64,000 nucleotides of DNA from Lacinutrix mariniflava (GTDB lineage Bacteria > Bacteroidota > Bacteroidia > Flavobacteriales > Flavobacteriaceae): NCBI RefSeq assembly GCF_001418015.1, contig NZ_LIQG01000020.1, positions 351,673-415,672 on the forward strand. The letters are read 5' to 3'. Of the stretch, positions 9,718 through 21,096 are shown piece by piece (within the stretch, counting starts at the first letter, position 1; each line of letters starts with the position of its first letter). Below the pieces are notes generated by a model. It saw only the letters and a program-made list of their open reading frames with translations. It was not told where the DNA came from and did no database searches. A program made the position numbers and the translations under genes.

Positions 9718-10921
9718 TTAATTTTTGTGTTATAACACTTAATATATCTATTGCTACTTCTGCTTTAGATTTTAATTGATAAGCGTTTATGTTATTTTTA
9801 TTATCAATAATGGTCACTTTATTAGTGTCTGTTTTAAAACCAGCACCTTTATCTCTTAACGAATTTAAAACAATTAAGTCTAAATTCTTCTTTTTTAGTT
9901 TGCCTTTTGCATATTCCAATTCGTTATCTGTTTCTAATGCAAAACCTACTAAAAGTTGCTTTGTTTTTATAGCGCCTAGAGACGCTAAAATATCTTTAGT
10001 TTTCTCTAACTCTAATGTTAACGTCTCGCCTTTCTTTTTTATTTTACTTGTAGAAATTTCTTTTGGCCTGTAGTCTGCAACAGCCGCAGAAAGTATAGCA
10101 ACATCTACAGTATTAAAATACTCATGAGCTGCATTGTACATGTCTTCGGCACTAATAACCGGTATAACTTGTATTAAACTATGCGTTACTTTTTGATGTG
10201 TTGGACCTGTAATTAAAACAACCTCAGCACCCAAATTAGCTGAAGCTTTTGCTATTTCGAAACCCATTTTACCACTAGAATGATTACCTATAAATCGCAC
10301 AGGGTCTAGCGCCTCGTATGTTGGACCAGCTGTTATAAGTATTGTCTTGCCTTTTAAAGGTAGGTTTTTTAAAATGTCTGCTTCCATAAAAGTAACGATA
10401 TCTTTTGGTTCTGCAAGACGCCCTTGTCCTACTAGACCACTTGCTAATTCACCAGAGGTAGCAGGAATCATAATATTCCCAAAACTTTCTAGTTTAGCAA
10501 AAGTATTTTTTGTTGATGGATGAATGTACATATCTAAATCCATCGCTGGTGCAAAATACACAGGACATTTAGCAGATAAATAAGTTGCAAGCAACAAATT
10601 ATCGCAAGTGCCATTTGCCATTTTAGACAAGGTATTTGCTGTGGCTGGTGCAACTAAAAAATAGTCTGCCCATAAACCTAATTCAACATGATTGTTCCAT
10701 TCTGCATTTTCATCGTCCTCATTGTAGAATGAAGAATGCACTGGATTTTTAGATAGTGTGGAAAGCGTAAGAGGTGTTACAAAGTCTTTAGAAGCAGGTG
10801 TCATTACAACTTTTACGTTGGCACCTGCTTTTATAAACACTCTTACTAATGTGGCTGTTTTGTAAGCAGCAATACCAGCACTAATGCCTAAAAGTATATT
10901 TTTGCCGCTTAAAATAGACAT
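9710..10921 (-). CDS. coaBC: Bifunctional phosphopantothenoylcysteine decarboxylase / phosphopantothenate-cysteine ligase
   Basis: This 403-residue two-domain enzyme makes 4'-phosphopantetheine from 4'-phosphopantothenate, cysteine and CTP. The N-terminal CoaC flavoprotein part starts KNILLGISAGIAAYK and contains FAPAMDLDMY (PAMNxxMW-like loop). The CoaB part begins near residue 190 (KTILITAGPTYEALDPVRFIGNHSSGKMG) and includes the AAVADYRP and KTKDILASLG motifs. It follows rpoZ after 5 bp and overlaps porD, so it is clearly part of an operon. Confidence 0.95.
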   Translation of the reverse strand: MSILSGKNILLGISAGIAAYKTATLVRVFIKAGANVKVVMTPASKDFVTPLTLSTLSKNPVHSSFYNEDDENAEWNNHVELGLWADYFLVAPATANTLSKMANGTCDNLLLATYLSAKCPVYFAPAMDLDMYIHPSTKNTFAKLESFGNIMIPATSGELASGLVGQGRLAEPKDIVTFMEADILKNLPLKGKTILITAGPTYEALDPVRFIGNHSSGKMGFEIAKASANLGAEVVLITGPTHQKVTHSLIQVIPVISAEDMYNAAHEYFNTVDVAILSAAVADYRPKEISTSKIKKKGETLTLELEKTKDILASLGAIKTKQLLVGFALETDNELEYAKGKLKKKNLDLIVLNSLRDKGAGFKTDTNKVTIIDNKNNINAYQLKSKAEVAIDILSVITQKLNA

Positions 10922-10926
10922 AGTAA

Positions 10927-11256
10927 TTAGTCTTGGTTTTCTTCTTCTGTACTTCTATGGTAAACTTTACCATCTAACCATTCTTTTACTGCTAAAGCGT
11001 GTGGCTTAGGTAGTTTTTCGTAGAATTTAGAAACTTCAATTTGCTCTTTGTTTTCAAAGATTTCTTCTAAAGAATCGTTATAAGTTGCAAATTCTTCCAA
11101 CTTTTCGATTAATTCTTTTTTAATTTCAGAATTAATTTGCTCAGCTCTTTTTGCAATTATTGAGATTGCTTCGTAGATGTTTTCTGTTGGTGCATCAACT
11201 TTATTTCTGTCGTAAGTTGTTGTACTTAAAGGAGCATCGATTTTTTTTAAATCCAT
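10927..11256 (-). CDS. rpoZ: DNA-directed RNA polymerase omega subunit, Bacteroidota type
   Basis: This 109-residue protein resembles the divergent omega subunit of flavobacteria: NIYEAISIIAKRAEQINSEIKKEL corresponds to the conserved region that embraces the beta' C-terminus. Position supports the call: bamD lies 10 bp upstream and coaBC 5 bp downstream, and omega is commonly linked to coaBC in bacteria. Without the context the sequence alone would give only a moderate assignment. Confidence 0.8.
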   Translation of the reverse strand: MDLKKIDAPLSTTTYDRNKVDAPTENIYEAISIIAKRAEQINSEIKKELIEKLEEFATYNDSLEEIFENKEQIEVSKFYEKLPKPHALAVKEWLDGKVYHRSTEEENQD

Positions 11257-11266
11257 AGTTGTTATA

Positions 11267-12067
11267 TTAACTTTTTGTATTGTACTTTTCTAATTGTTTT
11301 AAAGCATCTTCATACTTTACTGTCGCTTCTTCTAAAAATTCTGAAGTAGCATATCCTCTTTTAAAAGAATTATAATTTGTTATTGTAGCTTCTAAACGGG
11401 CTTTCTTTTTATATTCAATACTTTTAGTTGCCAATTTATAAGCCGAATCGAATTTAAGATATAAAGCCTCCTCACGAAGAGAGGATCCAGGGAAATCGAT
11501 AATAAAATTATCTACTGAAGAAATTGACGCCTTAAAATCTGAGATTCTATTATACTGTTTAGCTGTTTCGAATGCTTTTTTCTCTAGCTTAAAACTTAAT
11601 ACTTTTACTAAAGCATTTATTTCTGAAGCATTTGTAGATTCTGGGTATACATTAATATATTCCTGTAATTTTTCTAATGCCTTATAAGTATCTTCTTGGT
11701 CTTTAGAATAAACAGGAGATAATTGATAGTAACTTTTAGCCGCTTTAAAAAGCGCTTCTTCTTTTTTAGAACTTTTTGGATACGCAGAAATAAAACGTTC
11801 GTAATGATAACCTGCAACATAAAAATCTTCCATTTGATATGAGGCATCTGCATTTAAATACATTAACCTTTCTGCTTGAGGTTTCCCTCTATACTGAGGA
11901 ATAGCTTGCTCGAATAAACGATTAGCTTTTGAAAACTTCCCAGCATCATAAAGTGTTTCTCCTACTTTATATTTTGTTGCAGCATCTTCAGACTTTAACG
12001 CCTTTTGATACTCGTTACAAGAAGTAAATGTTAAGACTAATAATAGTAAATAAAATATGTTTTTCAT
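11267..12067 (-). CDS. bamD: Outer membrane protein assembly lipoprotein BamD
   Basis: This 266-residue lipoprotein has signal MKNIFYLLLLVLTFTSC with the lipobox cysteine at residue 17. It is followed by TPR-like repeats: TKYKVGETLYDAGKFSKANRLFEQ, ADASYQMEDFYVAGYHYERFI and EEALFKAAKSYYQLSPVYSKDQ. BamD binds BamA on the periplasmic face of the outer membrane and helps fold beta-barrel proteins. It is the first gene of the bamD-rpoZ-coaBC-porD-recN run. Confidence 0.9.
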   Translation of the reverse strand: MKNIFYLLLLVLTFTSCNEYQKALKSEDAATKYKVGETLYDAGKFSKANRLFEQAIPQYRGKPQAERLMYLNADASYQMEDFYVAGYHYERFISAYPKSSKKEEALFKAAKSYYQLSPVYSKDQEDTYKALEKLQEYINVYPESTNASEINALVKVLSFKLEKKAFETAKQYNRISDFKASISSVDNFIIDFPGSSLREEALYLKFDSAYKLATKSIEYKKKARLEATITNYNSFKRGYATSEFLEEATVKYEDALKQLEKYNTKS

Positions 12068-12248
12068 CAGGTCTTTTTAATGTTTTTTCATCTGTTTTTA
12101 TGGAATTCGCTAAAGCTTCTTCTATAGATTTTTAAACAAGATGCAAAAATACGCTATTAATATGGATTTTAAAAATATAATTTCACTGCTAAAATAAGAG
12201 ATGAAATTAAGCTACCACACGCTTTAAGTATTATTTAACGATTGTAAC

Positions 12249-13133
12249 TTATTTATTAAAATTTGATAAGTAGTTTTTAATTTTCTGTTTTAATTCATCA
12301 GTTGCAACCACAAGCGGTAAACGCACAGTGTCATTACATAAATCTAAGGCTTGTAAAACAGCTTTAATTCCTGCTGGATTGTTTTCAGAAAAAATAAGAC
12401 TTGTTACCTCCATTAATGAAAAATGAAGCTTATAAGCTTCCTTTGCTTCTCCTGCTCTACCAAGCGCTATCATTTTAGAAAATGCTTTTGGTAAAGCTTG
12501 TCCGATTACAGAAATTACACCATCTCCTCCTGCTAAGGCAATACTTAATGCTAAATCGTCGTCTCCAGAAATAACTCCAAAATGGTCTGGTTTATCTTTT
12601 AGCAACTGTAAATATTGTGCTACATTATTTCCTGCTTCTTTTACGGCCACAATGTTCGCAAAATCATTTGCCAACCTTAACGTTGTTTCTGGCGACATAT
12701 TAGAAGCTGTTCTTCCTGGAACATTATACAAAATTATTGGCACCGGACAAACATTAGAAATCGCTTTAAAGTGCTCATAAATCCCTTCCTGTGTTGGTTT
12801 ACTATAATAAGGAGAAACAGATAATATTCCTGCAAATTCAGTAAAACTTGTAGTCTCTATTTCTTTTATAACTTCTGCTGTATTATTCCCACCTACACCT
12901 AAAACTAAAGGCAATTTACCTTTGTTAGCCTTACTAATTGTTGCGATAATATCTTGCTTCTCTTGCTTAGTAATAGTTACACTCTCTCCCGTGGTACCAC
13001 TAATTACTATATAGTCTGTACCATTATTAATATTGAATTCTACAATATTAGCTAACGCTTCATGATCGATAGCACCATTAGTCTTAAATGGCGTTACTAT
13101 GGCGATTCCTGTTCCTAAAAAAGGGTTTTTCAT
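12249..13133 (-). CDS. dapA: 4-hydroxy-tetrahydrodipicolinate synthase
   Basis: This 294-residue TIM-barrel lyase condenses pyruvate with aspartate semialdehyde, the first committed step to diaminopimelate and lysine. The Schiff-base lysine is K165 in VAVKEAGNN and the catalytic tyrosine is Y136 in YNVPGRT; SGTTGES near residue 45 is the substrate loop. The start lies 5 bp after the DUF6913-like gene, so the two probably share a message. dapF, a later step, is at 39623-40402. Confidence 0.95.
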   Translation of the reverse strand: MKNPFLGTGIAIVTPFKTNGAIDHEALANIVEFNINNGTDYIVISGTTGESVTITKQEKQDIIATISKANKGKLPLVLGVGGNNTAEVIKEIETTSFTEFAGILSVSPYYSKPTQEGIYEHFKAISNVCPVPIILYNVPGRTASNMSPETTLRLANDFANIVAVKEAGNNVAQYLQLLKDKPDHFGVISGDDDLALSIALAGGDGVISVIGQALPKAFSKMIALGRAGEAKEAYKLHFSLMEVTSLIFSENNPAGIKAVLQALDLCNDTVRLPLVVATDELKQKIKNYLSNFNK

Positions 13134-13138
13134 TGTAT

Positions 13139-13657
13139 CTATATTTTATTTAGAATATTGAGATATTTTTTTAATTCTGAAGTAAATGTTTTAAAATCGT
13201 TTATTTCAGTTTTAATAATTAAGTCATTTATACGTTCGTCTGTTTCCAGTATCCCGACTTTAAACTTAGATTTAGATGCAACCGTTAATAATTTTAACGG
13301 TGTTGTATCATTTTTATAATAGCTAATTAAGACATCGAACTCTACATTTAAAAATTGTTTTAATGTCGCTTCCTTAATATTACCTTTCCAACCTAAATGT
13401 TTTAATGTATATGTAGGACTAAAAACTTTTTCTTCTTTATCTACTTGAGACTTAAAAGCAATTACTTCAACATTTGTTTTATTTATATTTAATCCTTCTG
13501 CTAAAGTATTAAAAACAGGAACATTAGTTAATTCTTCAGCATTAAAAAGAACTCCAATACGTTTAACTTTAGAATTCGATTGCGAAACAACTCTATTTCT
13601 TAACTGAAAATTAATATAGTTTTTATTAGATTTTTCTTTAAATCCTTTTAAAATCAT
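13139..13657 (-). CDS. DUF6913-like conserved protein
   Basis: This 172-residue protein has no signal peptide or membrane helix. It contains the conserved-looking phrases IGVLFNAEEL, LGWKGNIKEATLKQFLN, VLISYYKND, LKLLTVAS and FKVGILETDERINDLIIKT, which match a flavobacterial family I recall as DUF6913. It repeatedly sits just upstream of dapA in this family of organisms, here 5 bp away. The function is unknown. Confidence 0.65.
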   Translation of the reverse strand: MILKGFKEKSNKNYINFQLRNRVVSQSNSKVKRIGVLFNAEELTNVPVFNTLAEGLNINKTNVEVIAFKSQVDKEEKVFSPTYTLKHLGWKGNIKEATLKQFLNVEFDVLISYYKNDTTPLKLLTVASKSKFKVGILETDERINDLIIKTEINDFKTFTSELKKYLNILNKI

Positions 13658-13675
13658 TTATATTTATGCTTTGTA

Positions 13676-13683
13676 CAAAAGTA
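13676..13683 (-). promoter_or_regulatory. Candidate -7 box (TACTTTTG) for the DUF6913-dapA operon
   Basis: TACTTTTG on the minus strand is a perfect TAnnTTTG match 19 nt upstream of the DUF6913-like start, in the short divergent region shared with the plus-strand nucleotidase gene. No good TTTG was seen at the expected -33 spacing, so confidence is moderate. Confidence 0.4.
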
Positions 13684-13727
13684 GGAAAATCAACCAAATG
13701 TTTTCTAAAAAATTCTAAGTATTACAC

Positions 13728-14489
13728 ATGAAAAATTACCACTTATTAATTTCAGCTTGCTTTCTTGTTAGCATATCCTCTTGTAAGCAAGAGCCACTTG
13801 TGCTTTCTAAGATTGAAGGTAAACAAATAGGCATAAAAGACAGCCTTGAAGTAGACCAAGATTTTGATGCTATAATAGCACCATATAGAGATAGATTGGA
13901 AGCAGATATGCATGCCGTATTATCTTACGCTCCAGAAACTTATAATAAATCGGATGGTCACTTAAATACTGCTATTGGAAACTTAATGGCAGATGTAGTT
14001 TTAAAAGAAGGCGATAATGTATTTAACAAAAGAACTAATAAACATATTGATGCCGTTTTACTAAATTATGGAGGTATTCGTTCTATAATCTCTAAAGGAG
14101 ATATTACTACAGAAACCGCTTTTCAAGTCATGCCTTTTGAAAATAGCATCGTTGTGATTGCATTAAAAGGCCAGCAGATAGATAGTATGATGCAGTATTT
14201 AAGCCATGCAAAAAGAGCACATCCAGTTCAAGGAATAACGCTAACTTTAGATAAGGATTTTAATATCTCTGAGGCTTTAATTAACGGAAAACCTATTATT
14301 AGTGATAAAACCTATTATGTAGCTACTAATGATTACTTATATGATGGTGGAGATGGTATGCGTTTTTTTAAACCAAATGATTCTGTTTACCATCTGGATT
14401 ACAAAATTAGAAATGCTATGATTGATTACTTTAAAAAAGTAGATACCATAAACCCGAAGATTGATAATCGCTTTACCCAAACAAAATAA
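13728..14489 (+). CDS. 5'-nucleotidase C-terminal domain lipoprotein
   Basis: This 253-residue predicted lipoprotein (MKNYHLLISACFLVSISSC) corresponds to the C-terminal substrate-binding domain of UshA-type 5'-nucleotidases. Motifs include LNTAIGNLMADVV, LLNYGGIRS, VMPFENSIVVIALKG and YYVATNDYLYDGGDGMRFF. The catalytic metallophosphatase half is encoded separately by the next gene, 10 bp downstream, so the enzyme is split into two polypeptides. The pair probably hydrolyses extracytoplasmic nucleotides or related phosphate esters. Confidence 0.85.
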   Translation: MKNYHLLISACFLVSISSCKQEPLVLSKIEGKQIGIKDSLEVDQDFDAIIAPYRDRLEADMHAVLSYAPETYNKSDGHLNTAIGNLMADVVLKEGDNVFNKRTNKHIDAVLLNYGGIRSIISKGDITTETAFQVMPFENSIVVIALKGQQIDSMMQYLSHAKRAHPVQGITLTLDKDFNISEALINGKPIISDKTYYVATNDYLYDGGDGMRFFKPNDSVYHLDYKIRNAMIDYFKKVDTINPKIDNRFTQTK

Positions 14490-14499
14490 TACATACTAA

Positions 14500-15416
14500 A
14501 TGAAACGTAGAACATTTATACAACAATCGTCGGCAGCGACAGCCTTAGTTACTCTTGGCGGATTTGGGTTTCAGTCGTGTAACGCAACTGTAAAAACTAA
14601 AAAATAACGATACTACATACTAATGATGTACACAGCCACATCGATGCTTTTGGACCAGATGATGCTAGAAATGCAAACCAAGGTGGTGTTGCAAGACGTG
14701 CGACTTTAGTTGAAGCTATTAGAAACGAGAACCCAAACACCTTATTACTTGATGCAGGTGATATTTTTCAAGGCACACCATATTTTAACTATTATGGAGG
14801 AGAACTGGAGTTTAAACTTATGTCGAAAATGAAATACGATGCTGCCACTATTGGTAATCACGATTTCGATAACGGTATTGACGGCCTTTATGCACAATTA
14901 CCACATGCAAGTTTTCAATTTTTATCTGCCAATTACGATTTTAAAAACACCGTAATGGATACACACGTAAAACCTTACCATGTGTTTGTTAAAGATGGTT
15001 TAAAAATTGGTGTATTTGGAGTAGGAATTAAACTTGATGGCCTAGTTAATAAAGGCATGTATAAAGAAACCGATTATCTTGACCCAATAGAAATTGCTAC
15101 AGATATGTCTCGAATTCTTAAGGAAGAAGAACAATGCGATCTAATAATATGTTTATCTCATTTAGGCTACCACTACTCTAATAATCCAGACAAAGTTTGC
15201 GATCTTACACTTGCGAAAAGCACTAAAAATATAGACTTAATAATTGGCGGACATACACATACTTTTTTACCAAAGCCTACTGTTGCACAAAATAGTGAAG
15301 GCAAAAACGTATTGGTAAACCAAGTAGGTTGTTATGGTATTAATTTAGGTAAAATTGATTTTTATTTTGATGCTGAAAAGAACAAAACCGCAGATGGCAC
15401 TTCTATAATCGTGTAA
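14500..15416 (+). pseudogene. Metallophosphatase (5'-nucleotidase N-terminal domain), frameshifted in an A tract
   Basis: The ATG at 14500 opens a Tat-like leader with twin arginines (MKRRTFIQQSS...GGFGFQSC) that stops after 35 codons at TAA 14605-14607. The rest continues in the -1 frame from 14601: ITILHTNDVHSHIDAFGPDD, then IGNHDFDNG, CLSHLGYHY and IIGGHTHTF, the full set of calcineurin-like metal-binding motifs, to a stop at 15414. One extra A in the six-A run 14599-14604 would restore a normal ~306-residue protein. Possible causes are a real mutation, a homopolymer sequencing error or slippage. The remainder looks intact and undecayed. Confidence 0.8.
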
Positions 15417-15478
15417 TATAAAATGATTTATCGCGACCAAACTAGTAGTAACAACTTTCAATAATCAAAACACAGTTT

Positions 15479-15853
15479 ATGAAAACCAAAATACTATTAG
15501 GATTACGCATTATTATAGCCCTTATTTTAATACAAACACTACGTTTTAAATTTACGGCACATCCTGACAGTGTTTATATATTTGAACAGGTTGGCTTGGA
15601 ACCTTTTGGCCGTATTGGCATTGGCATACTAGAACTTATTGCTGGCATCTTACTACTAATACCTAAAACTGTGTGGGCTGGTGCTAGCATTACGCTTGGT
15701 GTAATTGGTGGCGCCATTTTTATGCACTTAACAAAATTAGGAATAGACGTAAATGGAGATGGTGGCGTTTTATTTTTTACAGCGCTTGTAACATTTATAC
15801 TATCAAGTATTGTGCTTTATTTCTATAGAAAGGAGATTCCGTTTTTAAAATAA
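15479..15853 (+). CDS. DoxX-like integral membrane protein
   Basis: This 124-residue protein has four predicted membrane helices. Family features are LGLRIIIALILIQTLRFKFTAHPDSVYIFEQVGLEPFGRIGIGILELIAGILLLIP and a glycine-rich third helix with MHL near the middle. It belongs to the DoxX/DoxD-like family, whose members have been tied to quinone or thiol redox chemistry, but no specific role can be given. It converges with the minus-strand membrane protein gene, with a 9-bp overlap at the 3' ends. Confidence 0.75.
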   Translation: MKTKILLGLRIIIALILIQTLRFKFTAHPDSVYIFEQVGLEPFGRIGIGILELIAGILLLIPKTVWAGASITLGVIGGAIFMHLTKLGIDVNGDGGVLFFTALVTFILSSIVLYFYRKEIPFLK

Positions 15854-16561
15854 AACTTTATAAAAGGTATTAATTTTTGAAACTATATACACATATATAA
15901 GATAAAAGCCCACTATTAAAAGTATAGAATAGGTAACACTTAAAATATATTCTGAAGAGACATATATATACGCTACTTGCACCATTTCTGAAAATACAAT
16001 ACATACACTAGCTAAAAAAAGAGTCAATCCCTTTTTAGAATCATGGTATAAATAATTTATTAAAGAAAAAGAAAGCACCAATAATATACATATATTGTAG
16101 GTACATTCTATAAGAAACTCGAAGGTATAAACGGTTATAGTATCATCTGCCAAAATCATTTGATTTAATACAAAAATCAAATAGAAATTAAAGACGGTAA
16201 GCACAATAATGGGTATTTTAAACTTTGTAAAAAGTCTTTCCACCTTAATACTTTGAGCCATATAAATTAGTAAGCTTATATACCCTAAAATATAAGCAAT
16301 ATTACTCACGTTCGCCAGTAGCGGAGTATCTAAGTACAATACGACCTTTACTCCTTCCGCAAAAGCACAAAAAATTAAGAATAGAGCAAAAAATTTACTT
16401 GTAATTTTAGATTCTGTAAAAAATAAATAAACAAAAAAAGGAAGAATAAAAGCTCTAGACAAATTGGCCATTGTTTCTAAGTCTAATAACACGCCAACCA
16501 AGAACAAACAAGCAATAACGATAAGCAAACCAGTTACTAACCGTAACTTAGTAATTTTCAT
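15845..16561 (-). CDS. Polytopic membrane protein, possibly YhhN-like
   Basis: Starting at the ATG at 16561 (MKITKLRLVTGLLIV) the protein has 238 residues and about seven to eight hydrophobic helices; a start at 16600 would add 13 residues of poor quality. The pattern of short helices and loops such as FFVYLFFTESKITSKFFALFLIFCAFAEG resembles YhhN/TMEM86-type proteins, whose eukaryotic members hydrolyse lysoplasmalogens. The similarity is weak. The next gene upstream on the same strand appears to be a paralog. Confidence 0.55.
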   Translation of the reverse strand: MKITKLRLVTGLLIVIACLFLVGVLLDLETMANLSRAFILPFFVYLFFTESKITSKFFALFLIFCAFAEGVKVVLYLDTPLLANVSNIAYILGYISLLIYMAQSIKVERLFTKFKIPIIVLTVFNFYLIFVLNQMILADDTITVYTFEFLIECTYNICILLVLSFSLINYLYHDSKKGLTLFLASVCIVFSEMVQVAYIYVSSEYILSVTYSILLIVGFYLIYVYIVSKINTFYKVLF

Positions 16562-16671
16562 TATAATAAATTTAGGTGCACAAATATAAATCAAATTCAC
16601 TAATAATCGTCTAAATATGCATTTAATCGATTAAGAGCACACTAAAAATGAGTCATTCGGAAAAAACAAAA

Positions 16672-17409
16672 CTAAGCTTTACGCTCCTTTTTGATGCTCA
16701 CCTCTAAGAATGTATGAAAGAACAACACAAACATTCCACTAACAAATAATACAGACGACGCATAACTTATTCTAATATCGTCTACAAGATAATAGTAGCC
16801 TATTAGTACTAACTCTGAGAATGCTATTAACACACAAGCAGTAAATAATAAAAGGTTCTTATTATCTGAGTTTTGTAAATAGTTTAAAAAAGAAAAAGAC
16901 AAAACAGTAATTAGCATTAAACTGTAAAGAAACTCTACAAACTGGACAACTTCAATAAAATTAGATTCAAAATTTATCGGGTTTATAATATCAATTAAAA
17001 CATAAACCATATACATCGCTAGAATAAGTAAGACGATAAAATCTAATCTATATTTTTTTAAGACTAGCTTAAAACTTAAGCCTTTAGTTATATGAAGTAC
17101 TAAAAAAAGATAAGCCATTGTATAGGAAAAATTACAGACGTAATAAGACCAGCTTGATTCTGCATTAAAATCCAAAATATTAATAACATCTCCTATTGTA
17201 TAAAGCACAAAGAAGAATGCTAAATATAGTTGTCTATTCTTGCCTATAATGAAATACAAAAAAGTAATTAAAGGTACTACAGACAACTCTAATGTAGAAG
17301 ATAGCAATTCTAAATCAAAATAATCTAAAGCAATGATCGCTGAAAAAATAGCGACAGCAGCAAAAATAAAAACAATGGGTCTAGGCATTAAAAAGCGAGG
17401 GATTAACAA
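16672..17409 (-). CDS. Polytopic membrane protein, paralog of its neighbour
   Basis: This 245-residue protein has about eight hydrophobic helices. Its plan parallels the 238-residue neighbour: VVPLITFLYFIIGKNRQLYLAFFFVLYTIGDVINIL aligns with the neighbour's LPFFVYLFFTESKITSKFFALFLIFCAFAEGVKVVL, and VLSFSFLNYLQ with VLSFSLINYLY. The latter shared motif supports a tandem duplication. An alternative start is the ATG at 17388. The C-terminus is basic (SIKKERKA). Function is unknown; YhhN-like is the best guess. Confidence 0.55.
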   Translation of the reverse strand: MLIPRFLMPRPIVFIFAAVAIFSAIIALDYFDLELLSSTLELSVVPLITFLYFIIGKNRQLYLAFFFVLYTIGDVINILDFNAESSWSYYVCNFSYTMAYLFLVLHITKGLSFKLVLKKYRLDFIVLLILAMYMVYVLIDIINPINFESNFIEVVQFVEFLYSLMLITVLSFSFLNYLQNSDNKNLLLFTACVLIAFSELVLIGYYYLVDDIRISYASSVLFVSGMFVLFFHTFLEVSIKKERKA

Positions 17410-17499
17410 CCTCCCAAAATAACAACTTCAAAATTTAGTAAACAAATTTTTGCAATAATAAGTAGGAAATTAACTTCAAATGCTATGTGTTAATATTTC

Positions 17500-20073
<2,574 letters not shown>

Positions 20074-20074
<1 letters not shown>

Positions 20075-20943
20075 TATTTATATGCTTTTATCATTCGGTC
20101 TTTACCAAATAAGTCTTTAATTATTTCTACATTCTTAAATCCAAAAGTCTCAACTAAAGTTTTCGTTTCCGGTCCTAAATACTCGTTAATTTCGAAGAAT
20201 AATTGTCCGTTGTCTTTCAATCTATCAACAGCAAATTCAGTAATTGCATTATAGAATACTAACGGATTATCATCTTCTACAAACAAGGCCAAATGTGGTT
20301 CGTTGTTTAAAACGTTGTTTTGTATTTCGGCTTTTTCAAGATTTCGTACGTATGGCGGATTAGACACGATTGTATCGAATTTTAAACCTTTAAATAACGG
20401 TTCCCATTCTGGTTTATCTAAAATACTGCCTTCTAAAAAATTGACTTTCACTTTATTTAAAGCTGCGTTTTCTGTTGCTTTTTTTATCGCTTTCGCGGAA
20501 ACATCCATGGCATAAACTTGAGCATCTTCAATATTTTTAGCTAATGAGATAGCAATACAACCACTTCCTGTGCCAATATCTAAAATGGACGGTTGAGATT
20601 CTTTGCTTTGCTCTGAATGACAATTGATAATTAACTCCACCAACTCTTCCGTTTCGGGTCTTGGAATCAAGGTGTTTTCATCTACTTTAAACGGTAAACC
20701 ATAAAATTCTGTTTCACCTAAGATGTATTGAATGGGTTTTTCGTTTTTTAAAGCTTCTAAAGCATCAAAAATAGGCTGTTGTTCTTCTTTTGTAATTGTT
20801 AAACTTCTATCTAACGCTAAAGCAAAACGTGTAATATTATAGAACGCTTCTGTACACAAAAAGAAAAAGCTCGTTACTTCTTCTTTAACGTAAATTGCAT
20901 CTAACGTTTCATGAAATATATTTTCTAAGTCTTTTATTAACAC
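20074..20943 (-). CDS. prmC: Peptide chain release factor N5-glutamine methyltransferase, with an in-frame repeat insertion
   Basis: This 289-residue SAM-dependent enzyme methylates the GGQ glutamine of release factors. The N-terminal helical domain is followed by IPRPETEELVELII, the SAM site ILDIGTGSGCIAISLA and the catalytic NPPY in TIVSNPPYVRN. Between the PRPET region and the SAM site lies the odd segment CHSEQSKESQPS. It is encoded by a short dispersed repeat (20595-20621) inserted in frame in a surface linker, so the enzyme should still work. Confidence 0.93.
20595..20621 (-). repeat. Short dispersed repeat unit inside prmC
   Basis: On the minus strand the stretch begins gtcattcagagcaaagcaaag and ends aatctc, encoding HSEQSKES. 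From memory, this resembles a short interspersed sequence found many times in Bacteroidota genomes, both between genes and in frame inside genes. No second copy was seen in this window, so the repeat status rests on recognition rather than on a comparison. Confidence 0.5.
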
Positions 20944-21096
20944 TATTCTTTCTTATTATTAAGTTCTTTGTTGTTATTGTTAAACCACAGAAAAAGCATC
21001 AAAATTCTCTCAACGCTATTCTCGTTTCTCTTTGCTCTATTCTCTTTCTTCTATTTTCCCTCACCTATTCTCTTTACTTTCTTCTCCATATTTAAA
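20944..21096. other. Purine/pyrimidine-skewed spacer with repeated gagaata words
   Basis: This 153-bp gap lies between the GNAT gene and prmC, both on the minus strand. On the minus strand it is strongly purine-rich and repeats gagaata-like words several times in irregular spacing (about 21000-21090). No coding signal, hairpin or promoter was convincing. It may be a degenerate low-complexity repeat. Confidence 0.35.

Noticed and set aside
14599..14605. Programmed -1 frameshift signal in the metallophosphatase gene
   Set aside because: The site reads T AAA AAA T, which lacks the needed first-position match for a standard heptamer, and no strong downstream hairpin was seen. It is kept as a simple frameshift.
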